Below, piece after piece: positions 33,553 to 42,520 of a stretch of 64,000 nucleotides of DNA. The translations under genes and the position numbers were made by a program. Source of the stretch: Flavobacteriales bacterium 33_180_T64 (GTDB taxonomy: Bacteria > Bacteroidota > Bacteroidia > Flavobacteriales > Flavobacteriaceae); the NCBI GenBank assembly GCA_002162685.1, contig MAAQ01000014.1:393876-457875 (forward strand), given 5' to 3'. A model generated the notes under the pieces. That model searched no databases, had not been told where the DNA came from, and saw nothing but the letters and a program-made list of their open reading frames with translations. Numbering within the stretch: position 1 is the stretch's first letter; every line of letters begins with the position of its first letter.

Positions 33553-33688
33553 TAAAACGGTTTTGTGTATGATCAGTTGCGAAAAAGTACACCATTGATT
33601 TTCCGCCGTAAACCAAAGATAGTAAAAGCGCGATGACTTTCCGACAGGAAATTCAGAAGCTATGAGCTATACATGGTGTTGTAGCTAG
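33553..33688 (+). repeat. Interspersed repeat, subtype E
   Basis: Left end AAAACGGTTTTGTGTATGATCAG, internal GATTTTCCGCCGTAAACC with ACTTTCCGACAGGAAATTCAG, right end GAGCTATACATGGTGTTGTAGC. It lies between divergent regulator genes (32675 and 33817). Confidence 0.7.
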
Positions 33689-33764
33689 TATTTCAATCTA
33701 AATTTACTTTAATATTTCTTTCATTTTCCTCAATTAATTAGAATTCATTAAAATTGAATATATT

Positions 33765-33772
33765 TAACTTTG
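33765..33772 (+). promoter_or_regulatory. -7 promoter element of the XRE membrane regulator gene
   Basis: TAACTTTG matches TAnnTTTG and lies 44 bases before the ATG at 33817. Confidence 0.45.
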
Positions 33773-33816
33773 AATACTGATGAATGATTCAATCAAAGTA
33801 TAAAATCAAGAGTTAA

Positions 33817-34404
33817 ATGAAATTTAAGGATAAAATTCTTCAATTACGTGATGAGCGAAAAATATCGCAAGAAGAATTATCAGAAGCCTCGGGGATTTCA
33901 GTAAGGACAATACAGCGTATTGAAAAAGATCAGGTAAACCCAAGACCTTTTACTACAAGAAAACTATTAGAGGCACTAAATGTTTCTTTAGAAGAGTTTA
34001 ATTCTGATTCACCCAAGAACTCAAAATATCATATAGAAGAAAGTACAAAACTAAATAGATTTATAATGTCAAATTTTTTGGTCTTTCTATTACCTGTAAT
34101 CTTTTTAATATTTATAGTTGCCATCTGGAAAAAAGGAACATGGTCAAATACATCAAATTTAATTTGCAAGAAGGTTTTGAGTTTCCAAATTTTATGGACC
34201 ATTTTAAGTGTCATTCTAATGTTATTGAATCCTTTTTTTATTAATTTATTTGGAGGTCAAACTGTAGTTGGAGAATCATTACCCATACCGATATTAGTAT
34301 ATTTAGGTTTAAGTGTTATTGATGTGTTTATCGTTTTAAAAATAGTCAAAAGTCTTAAACATTCTTCTTCAGAATGGACTTCGGTTATCCCAAATTTATT
34401 CTAA
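33817..34404 (+). CDS. XRE-family HTH protein with membrane domain
   Basis: The 195-residue protein has an XRE helix-turn-helix at residues 8-60 (RKISQEELSEASGISVRTIQRIEKDQVNPRPFTTRKLLEALNV), then three or four transmembrane helices. It is thus a membrane-tethered DNA-binding protein. Its N-terminus is clearly related to the protein at 37753. The amidohydrolase gene follows 130 bases downstream, after a set of GTCA/TGAC inverted repeats. Confidence 0.85.
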   Translation: MKFKDKILQLRDERKISQEELSEASGISVRTIQRIEKDQVNPRPFTTRKLLEALNVSLEEFNSDSPKNSKYHIEESTKLNRFIMSNFLVFLLPVIFLIFIVAIWKKGTWSNTSNLICKKVLSFQILWTILSVILMLLNPFFINLFGGQTVVGESLPIPILVYLGLSVIDVFIVLKIVKSLKHSSSEWTSVIPNLF

Positions 34405-34412
34405 AATTAGAT

Positions 34413-34440
34413 ATGACATGTAAATGTCATGTCAATGACA
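34413..34440. promoter_or_regulatory. Triple inverted half-sites upstream of the amidohydrolase gene
   Basis: ATGACAT (34413-34419), ATGTCAT (34424-34430) and ATGACA (34435-34440) alternate in orientation with 4-base spacers, making two overlapping inverted repeats. The second contains GTCA-N6-TGAC, also found upstream of the related XRE gene (38506-38519). A binding site for the XRE proteins is likely. Confidence 0.6.
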
Positions 34441-34474
34441 GGATAGATTTTTCCTTTCTTTATTGAAGCTATAT

Positions 34475-34482
34475 TAGTTTTG
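34475..34482 (+). promoter_or_regulatory. -7 promoter element of the amidohydrolase gene
   Basis: TAGTTTTG matches TAnnTTTG and lies 52 bases before the ATG at 34535 and 34 bases after the inverted half-sites. Confidence 0.5.
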
Positions 34483-34534
34483 TAGTTAACTAAATTTTGG
34501 TTACATCATTAATACAAATCATAGAAGTTAATAC

Positions 34535-36037
34535 ATGAAACATCTTTTAAAAAAAAGCATCATTGGAGTAGTTGCAGTTTTATTAACTGCAACATTTATT
34601 TTTTATATTCTAGTAACAATTCCATTACCAGAACCTCCTAAACCAAATAAATCGCTTACAGATATTGTCATCAAAAACACAAACATTGTTGATATAGAAT
34701 CAGATTCTATCTATGAGCAAAGTCTATTAATAAAAAATGGAGTGATTATAGAGATTGGAGATTATGAGGCATTTCAAGTTCCAAAAAATACTTATATAAT
34801 TGATGGAAAAGGAAAGTATGCTATTCCTGGATTATGGGATATGCATGCCCATGTTAATTCTATATTGGCTCCACATTTTAGTTTTCCTTTATATATTTCA
34901 AATGGAGTTACCCATATTAGGGATATGGGAGGACATGCTGAGTTTACACTTAAAAAAGAATGGAGAGCGCAAATAGAAGCAAACACTCTTTTAGGCCCTA
35001 GATTAGAAGGAATTGGCAGTACATTTGTTTCCAATTTGACAAGCGTTGAACATACTAATGCCATTATAAATTCATTTTCAGGAGAAATGAATGATTTTGT
35101 TAAAACGTATAATGGAATACTTCCGAAATACTATTTTCAATTATTGGACGAGGCTGAAAAAAAATCAATATCTATTTTAGGTCACCGACCAAGAGCGGTT
35201 AGTGCAATTGAAGCTTCCAAAGCTGGGCACAAAAGCTTTGAACATGCAAGACTATTTTTATTTGAATGTTATTCTGGATCTGAAGAATTAAGAGCTAAAT
35301 ATTTGACTAGATACAAAGGTGAATTCAACGAAGGAGGAGCGTTAGATAATACTACTGCTTTACGTGATATGATTGATAACCATAGTGAATCTATGTTTGA
35401 GGATTTAGTTAATGAAATGGTTAAAAACAACACTTGGTTTTGTCCCACTCATCTTACACGAAAAATGGACGCTTATGCAGATAATGAAGCATACCTTAAC
35501 GATCCTCGCTTAAAATATATTAACGCAATAGAAAGGAGAAATTGGATTGGAGATACAAAGGGAATGATTAATATGGACCCAACGCCCGAAGGGAGAAAAA
35601 CATATATGGACTTTTATAAAAAGGGTCTGGAATTGACAGGTAAAGCTCATAAGGCAGGTGTAAAAATCTTAGCAGGTACTGATGCAAATGACACATTCTG
35701 TTTTCCTGGTTTTAGTATTCATGATGAATTGTTAGAACTTGTTAAGGCTGGATTAAAACCTTCAGAAGCATTAAAATCTGCTACAATTCATCCAGCTTCT
35801 TATTTTAATCTTAGCCATAAGTATGGCACATTAGAAATTGGTAAAGTAGCAGACATTATTATTCTTGAAAAAAACCCACTTTCAAATATTGCAAACACAA
35901 AAAAAATAAATATGATTATAGATGGAAGACATGTATATTCTCGCTCAAATTTAGATGAGATATTAACCTTTGTAGAATTAATGAATGGCAATACAAGAGC
36001 GACTTTGCGCTTATTTTGGATTGATTTTATGGATTAA
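34535..36037 (+). CDS. Amidohydrolase family protein, exported
   Basis: The 500-residue protein has an N-terminal membrane/signal helix (KKSIIGVVAVLLTATFIFYIL). The amidohydrolase motifs follow in order: GLWDMHAHVN (HxH metal site, about 102-106), LGHRPRAVSAIEASKAGHKSFEHA (third and fourth His), and GTDAND (metal Asp). The C-terminal beta-sandwich includes GTLEIGKVADIIILEKNPLSNI. It belongs to the PF01979 imidazolonepropionase/prolidase-like secreted group, which cleaves peptides or cyclic amides. It follows a membrane XRE regulator gene. Confidence 0.9.
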   Translation: MKHLLKKSIIGVVAVLLTATFIFYILVTIPLPEPPKPNKSLTDIVIKNTNIVDIESDSIYEQSLLIKNGVIIEIGDYEAFQVPKNTYIIDGKGKYAIPGLWDMHAHVNSILAPHFSFPLYISNGVTHIRDMGGHAEFTLKKEWRAQIEANTLLGPRLEGIGSTFVSNLTSVEHTNAIINSFSGEMNDFVKTYNGILPKYYFQLLDEAEKKSISILGHRPRAVSAIEASKAGHKSFEHARLFLFECYSGSEELRAKYLTRYKGEFNEGGALDNTTALRDMIDNHSESMFEDLVNEMVKNNTWFCPTHLTRKMDAYADNEAYLNDPRLKYINAIERRNWIGDTKGMINMDPTPEGRKTYMDFYKKGLELTGKAHKAGVKILAGTDANDTFCFPGFSIHDELLELVKAGLKPSEALKSATIHPASYFNLSHKYGTLEIGKVADIIILEKNPLSNIANTKKINMIIDGRHVYSRSNLDEILTFVELMNGNTRATLRLFWIDFMD

Positions 36038-36090
36038 TTTTAATTTGTTTGCAATATATTCATTAGTTTTCTCCACTTCTCAAATTGACT

Positions 36091-36222
36091 AGAGCGGTTT
36101 GTGTATGGTTAGTAGCGTATGTAAGCAACTAATTTAACAAAAAGAAACGAACCCGTAGAAAGACCCATAGGATTTTCCAAGTGGGCTAGAACCAAGCAAT
36201 TATTTTTATATGTTGTTGTACG
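36091..36222 (+). repeat. Interspersed repeat, subtype A
   Basis: Left end GAGCGGTTTGTGTATGGTTAG, core GCAACTAATTTAACAAAAAG, hairpin arm GGATTTTCC, right end TTTTATATGTTGTTGTACG. It lies between the convergent amidohydrolase and alpha/beta hydrolase genes. Confidence 0.82.
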
Positions 36223-36231
36223 TCGTTTTTG

Positions 36232-37719
36232 TTAAAAATTCAGGACTTTAATGTATTCGTTTGTGATTTTTGAAACTTCGGTAGAGTGTTTACCATACCA
36301 GATCATATGTTCGGCATTCTTTACAGTATGTAGTTTAATATCATTTCCTAGTGATTTCATTTCTTTATAAAAATATTCTGCATTCTCGTAAGGACAGTTT
36401 CTATCTTTTTCACCATGAATTAATAACATTTTAACAGCGCTCTTTTTTAATAAATGATTTGGAGATATCTCCTTTACAATGCCTCGATTTTCATAATTTT
36501 CAGTAATCCATCTAGTAGAGTTGGTTGTTAAATCATAGACTCCAGAGTTTACTATTATTGCATTAGGTTTAGTACTTATTTCAAAATTATCAGTACTCTC
36601 ATTCCAATTATCAATTAATGCAATAGCTAAAGACAAATGACCACCTGCAGAATTACCTGTTGCGATAATTTTATTTGGATCTATATTATATTTTTTAGCG
36701 TTTTCTCTTATCCAGCGCATTGCCGATTTTGCATCTTTAACAGATTCAAAAGGATATGTGCCTTGTCTTCCTTTAATTCTATATTCAACCACTCCAACTA
36801 TCCAACCTTGTTTAGTATAAGCTTCTGCGGTATTAAAAAACCAATCTGGTTTACCTTCCGACCAACTTCCTCCATGAAATTGAACTATTGTAGGTCGTTT
36901 TCCTTTAAATTCTTCTGAATTTGGTAAAAAGAGATGCATATCTAATTTAAAACCGTCTATTTCTTTATAGGTTTTTATAATATGGCTGGCTCTTCCTTTT
37001 TTGTGAGAATTATATAAAGCATTAATGCTTTCTGAATACTCTGAAGTTTTACAAGAAGACATAAAACTTGAATAAATCTTATCAATATTTTTTATCCCTA
37101 AATTATCAATATGGTACTTTAAATACTTGTGTTTCCAAAAATCACTGAACTTGCTATTAGTAAATATTGTATCCATAATACTCCAATCGGCATTTAATTG
37201 CTGATTGTCTAGTTTACTAAAAATGGGATTTTCTAATATTTTATTAGATTCAATTCTTATATATGTAGCTATATAATCGTTTAATTCTCTGCTTGTAAAA
37301 AGTGTTTCGTCATTAAAAAAAAATAGATTTTTATTTAATTTAGATTGGTTTTGTTTAGATAAAATAATGCTTTTTCCAGTATATCTTTTATGAAGTTCGG
37401 GATATCCTAATATTAGTTTGTCAAAAAAAAGTTTGATTAATGCCGTTTCATTATTAAATGTACTCTTATCTAACATATCTTTATTTATGGCAAGATAATT
37501 AGTGAAAATGGCTTGTAATGAATCTATCTTTTTTGTAAAATCAATTTGATTGAGGATATTTAAAGGATACTTATTACTCCTAATATATTTCCCTATTGGT
37601 GTACCAAATTCTGCTTGTTTTTCTAAATAAATACTTTTGTTTTTTTCAAAGCCTTCATTATTAGTTTTACAATTAAATATTAGTATTAGAAATAATAATA
37701 AAAAATGTCTTTTGTTCAT
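36232..37719 (-). CDS. Alpha/beta hydrolase lipoprotein (BD-FAE-like)
   Basis: The 495-residue protein has lipobox LIFNC (Cys17), a helical N-terminal region of about 210 residues with no known family, then an alpha/beta hydrolase domain of the BD-FAE/esterase type: PTIVQFHGGSWSEGKPDW (oxyanion HGG), GNSAGGHLS (nucleophile Ser), LLIHGEKDRNCPYENAEYF (acid) and NAEHMIWYG (His). It probably cleaves an ester or peptide at the cell surface. A membrane XRE regulator gene lies 33 bases upstream in the same operon. Confidence 0.87.
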   Translation of the reverse strand: MNKRHFLLLFLILIFNCKTNNEGFEKNKSIYLEKQAEFGTPIGKYIRSNKYPLNILNQIDFTKKIDSLQAIFTNYLAINKDMLDKSTFNNETALIKLFFDKLILGYPELHKRYTGKSIILSKQNQSKLNKNLFFFNDETLFTSRELNDYIATYIRIESNKILENPIFSKLDNQQLNADWSIMDTIFTNSKFSDFWKHKYLKYHIDNLGIKNIDKIYSSFMSSCKTSEYSESINALYNSHKKGRASHIIKTYKEIDGFKLDMHLFLPNSEEFKGKRPTIVQFHGGSWSEGKPDWFFNTAEAYTKQGWIVGVVEYRIKGRQGTYPFESVKDAKSAMRWIRENAKKYNIDPNKIIATGNSAGGHLSLAIALIDNWNESTDNFEISTKPNAIIVNSGVYDLTTNSTRWITENYENRGIVKEISPNHLLKKSAVKMLLIHGEKDRNCPYENAEYFYKEMKSLGNDIKLHTVKNAEHMIWYGKHSTEVSKITNEYIKVLNF

Positions 37720-37752
37720 TATCTGAAGTTTGTTATATTTTAACTTTGGGTT

Positions 37753-38436
37753 TTAGTTATCTCTGAACATATCATTTACTATTAGCCATTTCCCATTGAT
37801 AAGCTGCCATTCCATAATTCCTATTTGTTTATGTGAGCTTCCTTTATAGTTATACACACTTTCGTATTTTTCTACAGCAATGGAATCACTTATACTAATT
37901 GCTATAGTGTTGTAGTCTAGTATTTTATAGTCTTTATCAATATTGTTATTTATCATTTTTCGAATTTGAAACTTTCCGCATATTGAATTTAATATGCATG
38001 CATTGTCACTAAATTTAGTAAGCACTGAGTCTACTTGCTTGTTATTAATCCATCTTTTAATATTTGATTGATTTTTTTGAATGATTTCTTTGACTTCTGT
38101 AGCCGATTGCACTTTATAGCTTGAGATAAATTTGAAAATAACAATAGAGACTAAAGAGGTTATTAATAGTAATAAAATGTTCCTAATTACATTTTTTTTT
38201 AAATTAAATGAACCTTTAGAATTTACTGATGAATTATTATTTGTTGAATTAAAACCATCAAAATCTAAAGTCTTAAATATTAACTTAAGTGTATAGCTTC
38301 TAGGTGTAACTTCTGTCGATTCTATTCTTTGAATAGTTCTTAAACTTAAATTACACTTTTCTGCGAGTTCAGTTTGTGTTAAACCTTTTGCAAGTCTTAA
38401 CTCTGATATTTTTTTACCTAATTGAGGTTGTTTCAT
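37753..38436 (-). CDS. XRE HTH - transmembrane helix - NTF2-like domain regulator
   Basis: The 227-residue protein has an XRE HTH (residues 10-62: LRLAKGLTQTELAEKCNLSLRTIQRIESTEVTPRSYTLKLIF), one transmembrane helix (about 85-105) and an outward domain (about 120-227) of SnoaL/DUF4440 style (INNKQVDSVLTKFSDNACILNSICGKFQIRKMI ... MEWQLINGKWLIVNDMF). This makes a one-piece trans-envelope sensor with DNA binding inside and ligand binding outside. It heads an operon with the lipoprotein hydrolase. Its HTH is related to that at 33817. Confidence 0.85.
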   Translation of the reverse strand: MKQPQLGKKISELRLAKGLTQTELAEKCNLSLRTIQRIESTEVTPRSYTLKLIFKTLDFDGFNSTNNNSSVNSKGSFNLKKNVIRNILLLLITSLVSIVIFKFISSYKVQSATEVKEIIQKNQSNIKRWINNKQVDSVLTKFSDNACILNSICGKFQIRKMINNNIDKDYKILDYNTIAISISDSIAVEKYESVYNYKGSSHKQIGIMEWQLINGKWLIVNDMFRDN

Positions 38437-38505
38437 TTTTTTAAATTCAATACAAGATTAAATCAATCTCTAATTCCCATCAAATTTAAGCAATGTATTT
38501 GATAC

Positions 38506-38519
38506 GTCATTTATGTGAC
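38506..38519. promoter_or_regulatory. GTCA-N6-TGAC inverted repeat upstream of the XRE sensor gene
   Basis: GTCA (38506-38509) and TGAC (38516-38519) lie 70 bases before the start of the XRE-TM-NTF2 gene. The same arrangement occurs at 34426-34439. Confidence 0.5.
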
Positions 38520-38574
38520 ATTTAGCCTGTAAAGAGAGTTATAATATGACTTTTGGAACTGGAATTAAATTGCG

Positions 38575-38769
38575 TACAGCTGTGGCGAGTATGGTTAGTT
38601 GTGAGCTTTCTGCAAAAGCGACTAGCTAGGTTGAGTCGTTTTCGGCGAAAAAATCCGTAGGAGAAGGAGCGAGGCAGACCATTTCTCCAAGTTATCATGT
38701 TTTCAATAACAGTATTTTTTTTTCTGCTTAACCAACAAGAGCAATGAATTATACACGCTGTTGGGTTTA
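38575..38769 (+). repeat. Interspersed repeat, subtype B-prime
   Basis: Left end GTACAGCTGTGGCGAGTATGGTTAGTTG, then GCGACTAGCTAGGTTGAG, GAAGGAGCGAGGC and right end GCAATGAATTATACACGCTGTTGGG. It is a variant of subtype B also seen at 7449. It marks the left end of the dense repeat-gene array. Confidence 0.8.
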
Positions 38770-39041
38770 GTAAAATTCAGTAAATCATTCTGTTATCAGA
38801 AATGTATTTCAAAAAAGATCAAGTACTTAAAAATTATTCAAGCAACTTTTTAAAAACCCTTTTTTTAGCGTGTCTAGTCCTAAAATATAGTTATATGCTA
38901 AAATTTTTACACTAATAATTGGTATATCATGTTTGATGTTTTATAGTTTAAAGATAAATGTAATACATCATTCCACATATTAGAGAAGAAGTCCTCCGGG
39001 TTTTAATTTTCGAGTTGATTTTAATTCTGATTAGTTGCGTA
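38770..39041. other. Non-coding stretch, nothing recognised
   Basis: The sequence is AT-rich with no open frame of note, no repeat copy and no clear terminator. It lies downstream of the DNA alkylation-repeat gene. Confidence 0.4.
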
Positions 39042-39740
39042 CTATACACCGAGTTTATTCTTAATGTAGTCGCTTGTGAGATGCTTGGTGACGTCCAAAG
39101 GTTCGCAGTCGCTGTTTGATTCGAATTGGATAGGTCCTATTGATTTAGCCACCTTCAAGGCACTCGCATTTAAAACTGCATTTCGTTTACCAATACCTAT
39201 GAGTGCACCACCCATAGCAAGTTGTACAGCTTTATGCACCTTATGAAAAGAAGTACTGATTTCTTGAATTTTTTTTAAGAAAAAGGCATCAACTGGAGCA
39301 TCTTTTTTCTTGGACTTTGATACTTCATATAGTAATCCATAACCACAGCTCTGGCGCATTGTATCTTTGCTATTTATCCATTCAACCAATAAAGGAACTA
39401 CAAAATGTGTTTTGGCTAAAGATGCGCCACAAGATGAGAAAACGTGGGCGAGATGACCATGTCTTAAACTCTCAACTTGCATTTCAGCTTGTTCTCGAGT
39501 TATTTGTTTTGGGTCATCAATTAGTAAAGCTATAATCTTTGCGTCATAAATATCAGTATCCCAGAGTTCCAGAGCTAGATTACGATCTCTTCCAATTTGT
39601 TTTGCAAGTTTGCGCAAAACTGTCAAACCAATACCGAAGCTTTTTAGTTTGCCAGATACTGAACTGCCTTTATCCCACCTCTCAATATTTTTTTTGTTTT
39701 GATTGGCTTTGAGTAGAGCTATTACCTGAATATTATTCAT
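39042..39740 (-). CDS. DNA alkylation repair (AlkD-like HEAT repeat) protein
   Basis: About 232 residues from MNNIQVIALLKANQN. The all-helical HEAT-like layout with GIGLTVLRKLAKQIGRDRNLALELWDTDIYDAKIIALLIDDPKQITREQAEMQV and WINSKDTMRQSCGYGLLYEV fits the AlkD/AlkC-like DNA alkylation repair family (PF08713), glycosylases that remove bulky or methylated bases. The RQSCGY segment lies where the family has its catalytic Asp helix, but the key residue could not be confirmed. The frame is open 13 codons further, but that part is repeat-derived, so the MNNIQ start was chosen. Confidence 0.8.
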   Translation of the reverse strand: MNNIQVIALLKANQNKKNIERWDKGSSVSGKLKSFGIGLTVLRKLAKQIGRDRNLALELWDTDIYDAKIIALLIDDPKQITREQAEMQVESLRHGHLAHVFSSCGASLAKTHFVVPLLVEWINSKDTMRQSCGYGLLYEVSKSKKKDAPVDAFFLKKIQEISTSFHKVHKAVQLAMGGALIGIGKRNAVLNASALKVAKSIGPIQFESNSDCEPLDVTKHLTSDYIKNKLGV

Positions 39741-39772
39741 AACTTTTAATCTTAGGTAATTATTACTTACAC

Positions 39773-39902
39773 ACAACATGCTGTGTATAGTTAGTTGCGT
39801 TTGAAGGAACTAAGTTAGCAAAAGAAAACGAAGCAGAGGAAGATCCGCAAGATTTTCCGAGTAAACACAGAATAAGCAATTGGTTATACATGTTGTTGGT
39901 CG
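39773..39902 (+). repeat. Interspersed repeat, subtype A
   Basis: Left end CAACATGCTGTGTATAGTTAG, then TTGCGTTTGAAGGAACTAAG and TTAGCAAAAGAAAACGAAGC, hairpin AGATCCGCAAGATTTTCCG, right end GGTTATACATGTTGTTGG. Confidence 0.88.
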
Positions 39903-39971
39903 TAGTTGTTTTTTTATTTTCCATTTCGTTTATTCCTTAAAGTAGGGTTGGCTTATATTATAATTCAGAAT

Positions 39972-40397
39972 TTATTCTGAAAGATTAAGTTGCCATGAAA
40001 TACCATATTTATCTTCACACCATCCGAATTTTTTGCCAAAGCCGTAATCTCCTGAATCGTAGTTGTCAAGAGGAACCATAACCTGGCCTCCATTTGAAGA
40101 AAGGTTTTCGAATAAAGTTTGTATCTCATCTTCAGAGTTACATTCAACGAACAATGATACCCCTGGTGTAAATGACCAAGCGTGATTAAAATTACTTTCG
40201 GAAACCATGTACTCTGTACCATTTAATGTAAATACTCCATATTTGATATGCTCTGGTGTTCCTCCAGCCTCTCCCTCTAGGTATTTTATTATGCTTTTAA
40301 TTTCCGAATTAAGGAAGATAGAAGTGTAGAAATTTATTGCTTCTTCAGCCTTTCCGCATTGGTCACCTACAAATGTTAGAAATGTTGTTGTTTTCAT
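39972..40397 (-). CDS. VOC family protein (PhnB/glyoxalase-like)
   Basis: The 141-residue protein has the two-module VOC fold: FLTFVGDQCGKAEEAINFYTSIFLNSEIKSI and GGTPEHIKYGVFTLNGTEYMVSES, then VSLFVECNSEDEIQTLFENLSSNGGQVMVPLDNYDSGDYGFGKKFGWCEDKYGISWQLNL. This matches the PhnB-like (3-dmu-9_3-mt, PF06983) group. Such proteins are common accessory cargo; the substrate is unknown. It is a single-gene unit between two repeat copies. Confidence 0.92.
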   Translation of the reverse strand: MKTTTFLTFVGDQCGKAEEAINFYTSIFLNSEIKSIIKYLEGEAGGTPEHIKYGVFTLNGTEYMVSESNFNHAWSFTPGVSLFVECNSEDEIQTLFENLSSNGGQVMVPLDNYDSGDYGFGKKFGWCEDKYGISWQLNLSE

Positions 40398-40543
40398 TTT
40401 TTTTTGAAATTTGAGCTCAAACCCAAAATTATCAATTATATAATTAACTTGTTTCTTGAAAGTTGCTATTAATGATTAATGGCATAATTGGTAATTGCTA
40501 AGTTCTTTTTCGTAAAATGTTATTCTAGTGTTTTCTAGTATTA

Positions 40544-40677
40544 CTGCCAACGGTTTTGTGTATGGAATGTAACTTTTTAGGACTACATTGTTTTCAGTTA
40601 GACTAAAGGTAATTAATATGTAAGAGAATATCCTAGTCTTAACCAGCTTAACTATGTTTTATACACGTTGTTGGCAA
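40544..40677 (+). repeat. Interspersed repeat, subtype D2
   Basis: Left end CTGCCAACGGTTTTGTGTATGG, internal AAAGGTAATTAATATGTAAG and GAATATCCTAGTCTTAACC, right end TTTTATACACGTTGTTGGCA. Both ends are intact, so this is a good reference for the subtype. Confidence 0.9.
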
Positions 40678-40728
40678 ATGGTTGTGCTATATGTGTTTAA
40701 CAAAAGAAGACAAAGAGTACCGATAGCA

Positions 40729-41322
40729 TTATCCTCGAACTCCAATCCCAGCTGCTTTGTTATACTCTTTTTTAAATTCTTCTTTTTCGTCTTCGTTAAG
40801 CCATTCCAATATATTGCTTTTTAAATCCGACCACAAGGAATCAAAAAATAAAGCTTCTTCTTTTACATATGGTTGTCCAACGTATAAAATGGTATGGCTT
40901 ATATAATCATTTTCAATCATCGCATGTGTAGTATGTATCTGTTTTTGGATTAAGCTATCTATTGCTTTTTTATTCGTAGTCTTAAATTTAAAAATGCGTT
41001 TAGCTACCTTTGTTTTACATAGATCATAGTCTACTTCTAAAATAACCACCCAATCATTGGGGTTTAGATAGAGGTTCTCCCTATCTACTTTTGTTGCTGT
41101 TTTCTTTTCAAGTGCTTCTTCTCGCTTTTTAAGTAAATTATTTCTTACTTCAGAAGGTATCTCTTTAGGCAACATCAATGATTTATAGGTAACATCTGAA
41201 TTGCAATAATGATTATCTGTTTCAATAACTTTAAAGATGGTGTATACCATTTGTTGTGGTTTTTGGCAATATCCACGAAATGAAATAAAGACAAAAAACA
41301 AAAGGAAACTATATTTATTCAT
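40729..41322 (-). CDS. Secreted protein of unknown function, third gene of a three-gene unit
   Basis: The 197-residue protein has a signal peptide ending FRGYCQ. The mature part has a CNSDV segment, a strand WVVILEVDYDLCKTKVAKRIFKF, and an acidic helical C-terminus. I recognise no family. It lies 12 bases after a gene for another small secreted protein, and the three genes 42300 to 40729 form one transcription unit between two repeats. Confidence 0.65.
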   Translation of the reverse strand: MNKYSFLLFFVFISFRGYCQKPQQMVYTIFKVIETDNHYCNSDVTYKSLMLPKEIPSEVRNNLLKKREEALEKKTATKVDRENLYLNPNDWVVILEVDYDLCKTKVAKRIFKFKTTNKKAIDSLIQKQIHTTHAMIENDYISHTILYVGQPYVKEEALFFDSLWSDLKSNILEWLNEDEKEEFKKEYNKAAGIGVRG

Positions 41323-41334
41323 GCGCTTGTATTC

Positions 41335-41736
41335 TTAATTTTTAGATTCCTCGTAAGCCGACACATAATGAAAACCAAAGGTATAGTTGGCATAGACTTT
41401 ATATCCTCTATTTCTAAATTCTGCGATGGTTTTATCTCTTTGTTCATCAACTTTGCCATAAGATTTCCATACCCAGGCTTCTTTATAAAAACAATATGTT
41501 TTCAACTTATAATTTGCAAACACCTTTTTTTGCCATTTACGTTTTAATTGAGATTCTTCATTGTCGAACCATAGATGAGGAACAGTACATGATACTATAG
41601 GGCTAAAATAAACGACTTTGCTATCATTGCAGGAATCGGATATTGTATATGCAAAATTGTATCTTTTCTCTGTGTCTTGCGCATTTATAGTATATGTAAA
41701 TAATATAGCCATGGCTATAAATAGGTTTTTTTTCAT
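41335..41736 (-). CDS. Small secreted protein of unknown function, second gene of a three-gene unit
   Basis: The 133-residue protein has a signal peptide ending TINAQ. It has several aromatic residues and paired cysteines (SDSCNDSKVVYFSPIVSCTVPHLW). Residues 95-130 (EFRNRGYKVYANYTFGFHYV) may form a ferredoxin-like strand. No family recognised. It is tightly packed between its two neighbours (12 and 15 bases). Confidence 0.62.
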   Translation of the reverse strand: MKKNLFIAMAILFTYTINAQDTEKRYNFAYTISDSCNDSKVVYFSPIVSCTVPHLWFDNEESQLKRKWQKKVFANYKLKTYCFYKEAWVWKSYGKVDEQRDKTIAEFRNRGYKVYANYTFGFHYVSAYEESKN

Positions 41737-41751
41737 TTCTTATTTCTTTAT

Positions 41752-42300
41752 TTAAAATTTATCTTTTCTTTGGCATAATTCAATTCCACGGGAAAATGCT
41801 TTTTCAATTCTTTCTAGCAATTCTTTATTTGTGGACCACATAATTTCTCTGTTTTTAAAATAATTTGTTTGTAAACTCCCATCCCGTTTATGAATAACTT
41901 GTTTAAAGTCCTTGTAATCATTTTTAGAATTAAATATTAGGCTGAAAATTTTTTCATTGTTTATCGTAATACCGCTACCTAGACTTAGCTCTCCTATTTT
42001 GGATCCTTCAGTAGTCAAATCTGATAAAGAGAAATATAATTCATATTTTCTATTCCAAAAAACATCGCCTGACCTCTCACTTCCAGTTTCTTTATCATAA
42101 CTTATTCTACAATCACAACCTGTAATAGATATGATAGTATTTGATAATTTACTTATTGTATTACCGGTTACAACATAGTTCTCCAGTCGAAATTTTTGTT
42201 CAACAAAATCTTTTACTTCATCTAATGTAGCATCAGATTGTGCGTTTGTAAATTGAGTACTAGCTATTAGTACTAAAAGTAATAGCACTGTTTTTTTCAT
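41752..42300 (-). CDS. Secreted protein of unknown function, first gene of a three-gene unit
   Basis: The 182-residue protein has a signal peptide ending TNAQSD. The mature part (VKDFVEQKFRLENYVVTGNTISKLSNTIISITGCDCRISY ... IEKAFSRGIELCQRKDKF) suggests an alpha/beta domain with a C-terminal helix, as in other small flavobacterial periplasmic proteins. No function is known. It is the promoter-proximal gene of the unit. Confidence 0.65.
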   Translation of the reverse strand: MKKTVLLLLVLIASTQFTNAQSDATLDEVKDFVEQKFRLENYVVTGNTISKLSNTIISITGCDCRISYDKETGSERSGDVFWNRKYELYFSLSDLTTEGSKIGELSLGSGITINNEKIFSLIFNSKNDYKDFKQVIHKRDGSLQTNYFKNREIMWSTNKELLERIEKAFSRGIELCQRKDKF

Positions 42301-42341
42301 TTTCTTACCTCTTTAATTGATATTAAAATTTGTATTAATGT

Positions 42342-42469
42342 TTGCCAACGTGTTTGTATACTGCCTGTGCCGATATTCAACAGAGTAGGTTATACGAAAA
42401 TTTATTTTTCTAAAGGTAATAAATTTTAGAGTATGTAGGAGGTCATGGGTTATACACGTTGTTAGCCAC
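42342..42469 (+). repeat. Interspersed repeat, divergent interior
   Basis: Left end TTTGCCAACGTGTTTGTATAC and right end GGGTTATACACGTTGTTAGCC are intact; the interior (GCCGATATTCAACAGAG, GGTAATAAATTTTAG) shares little with other subtypes except a D2-like GGTAATAA. Confidence 0.7.
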
Positions 42470-42520
42470 TTTAGTGCAGCAGTGTCCATTGGTAAAGTTC
42501 TTTGATAGCAGGTTATCCTA

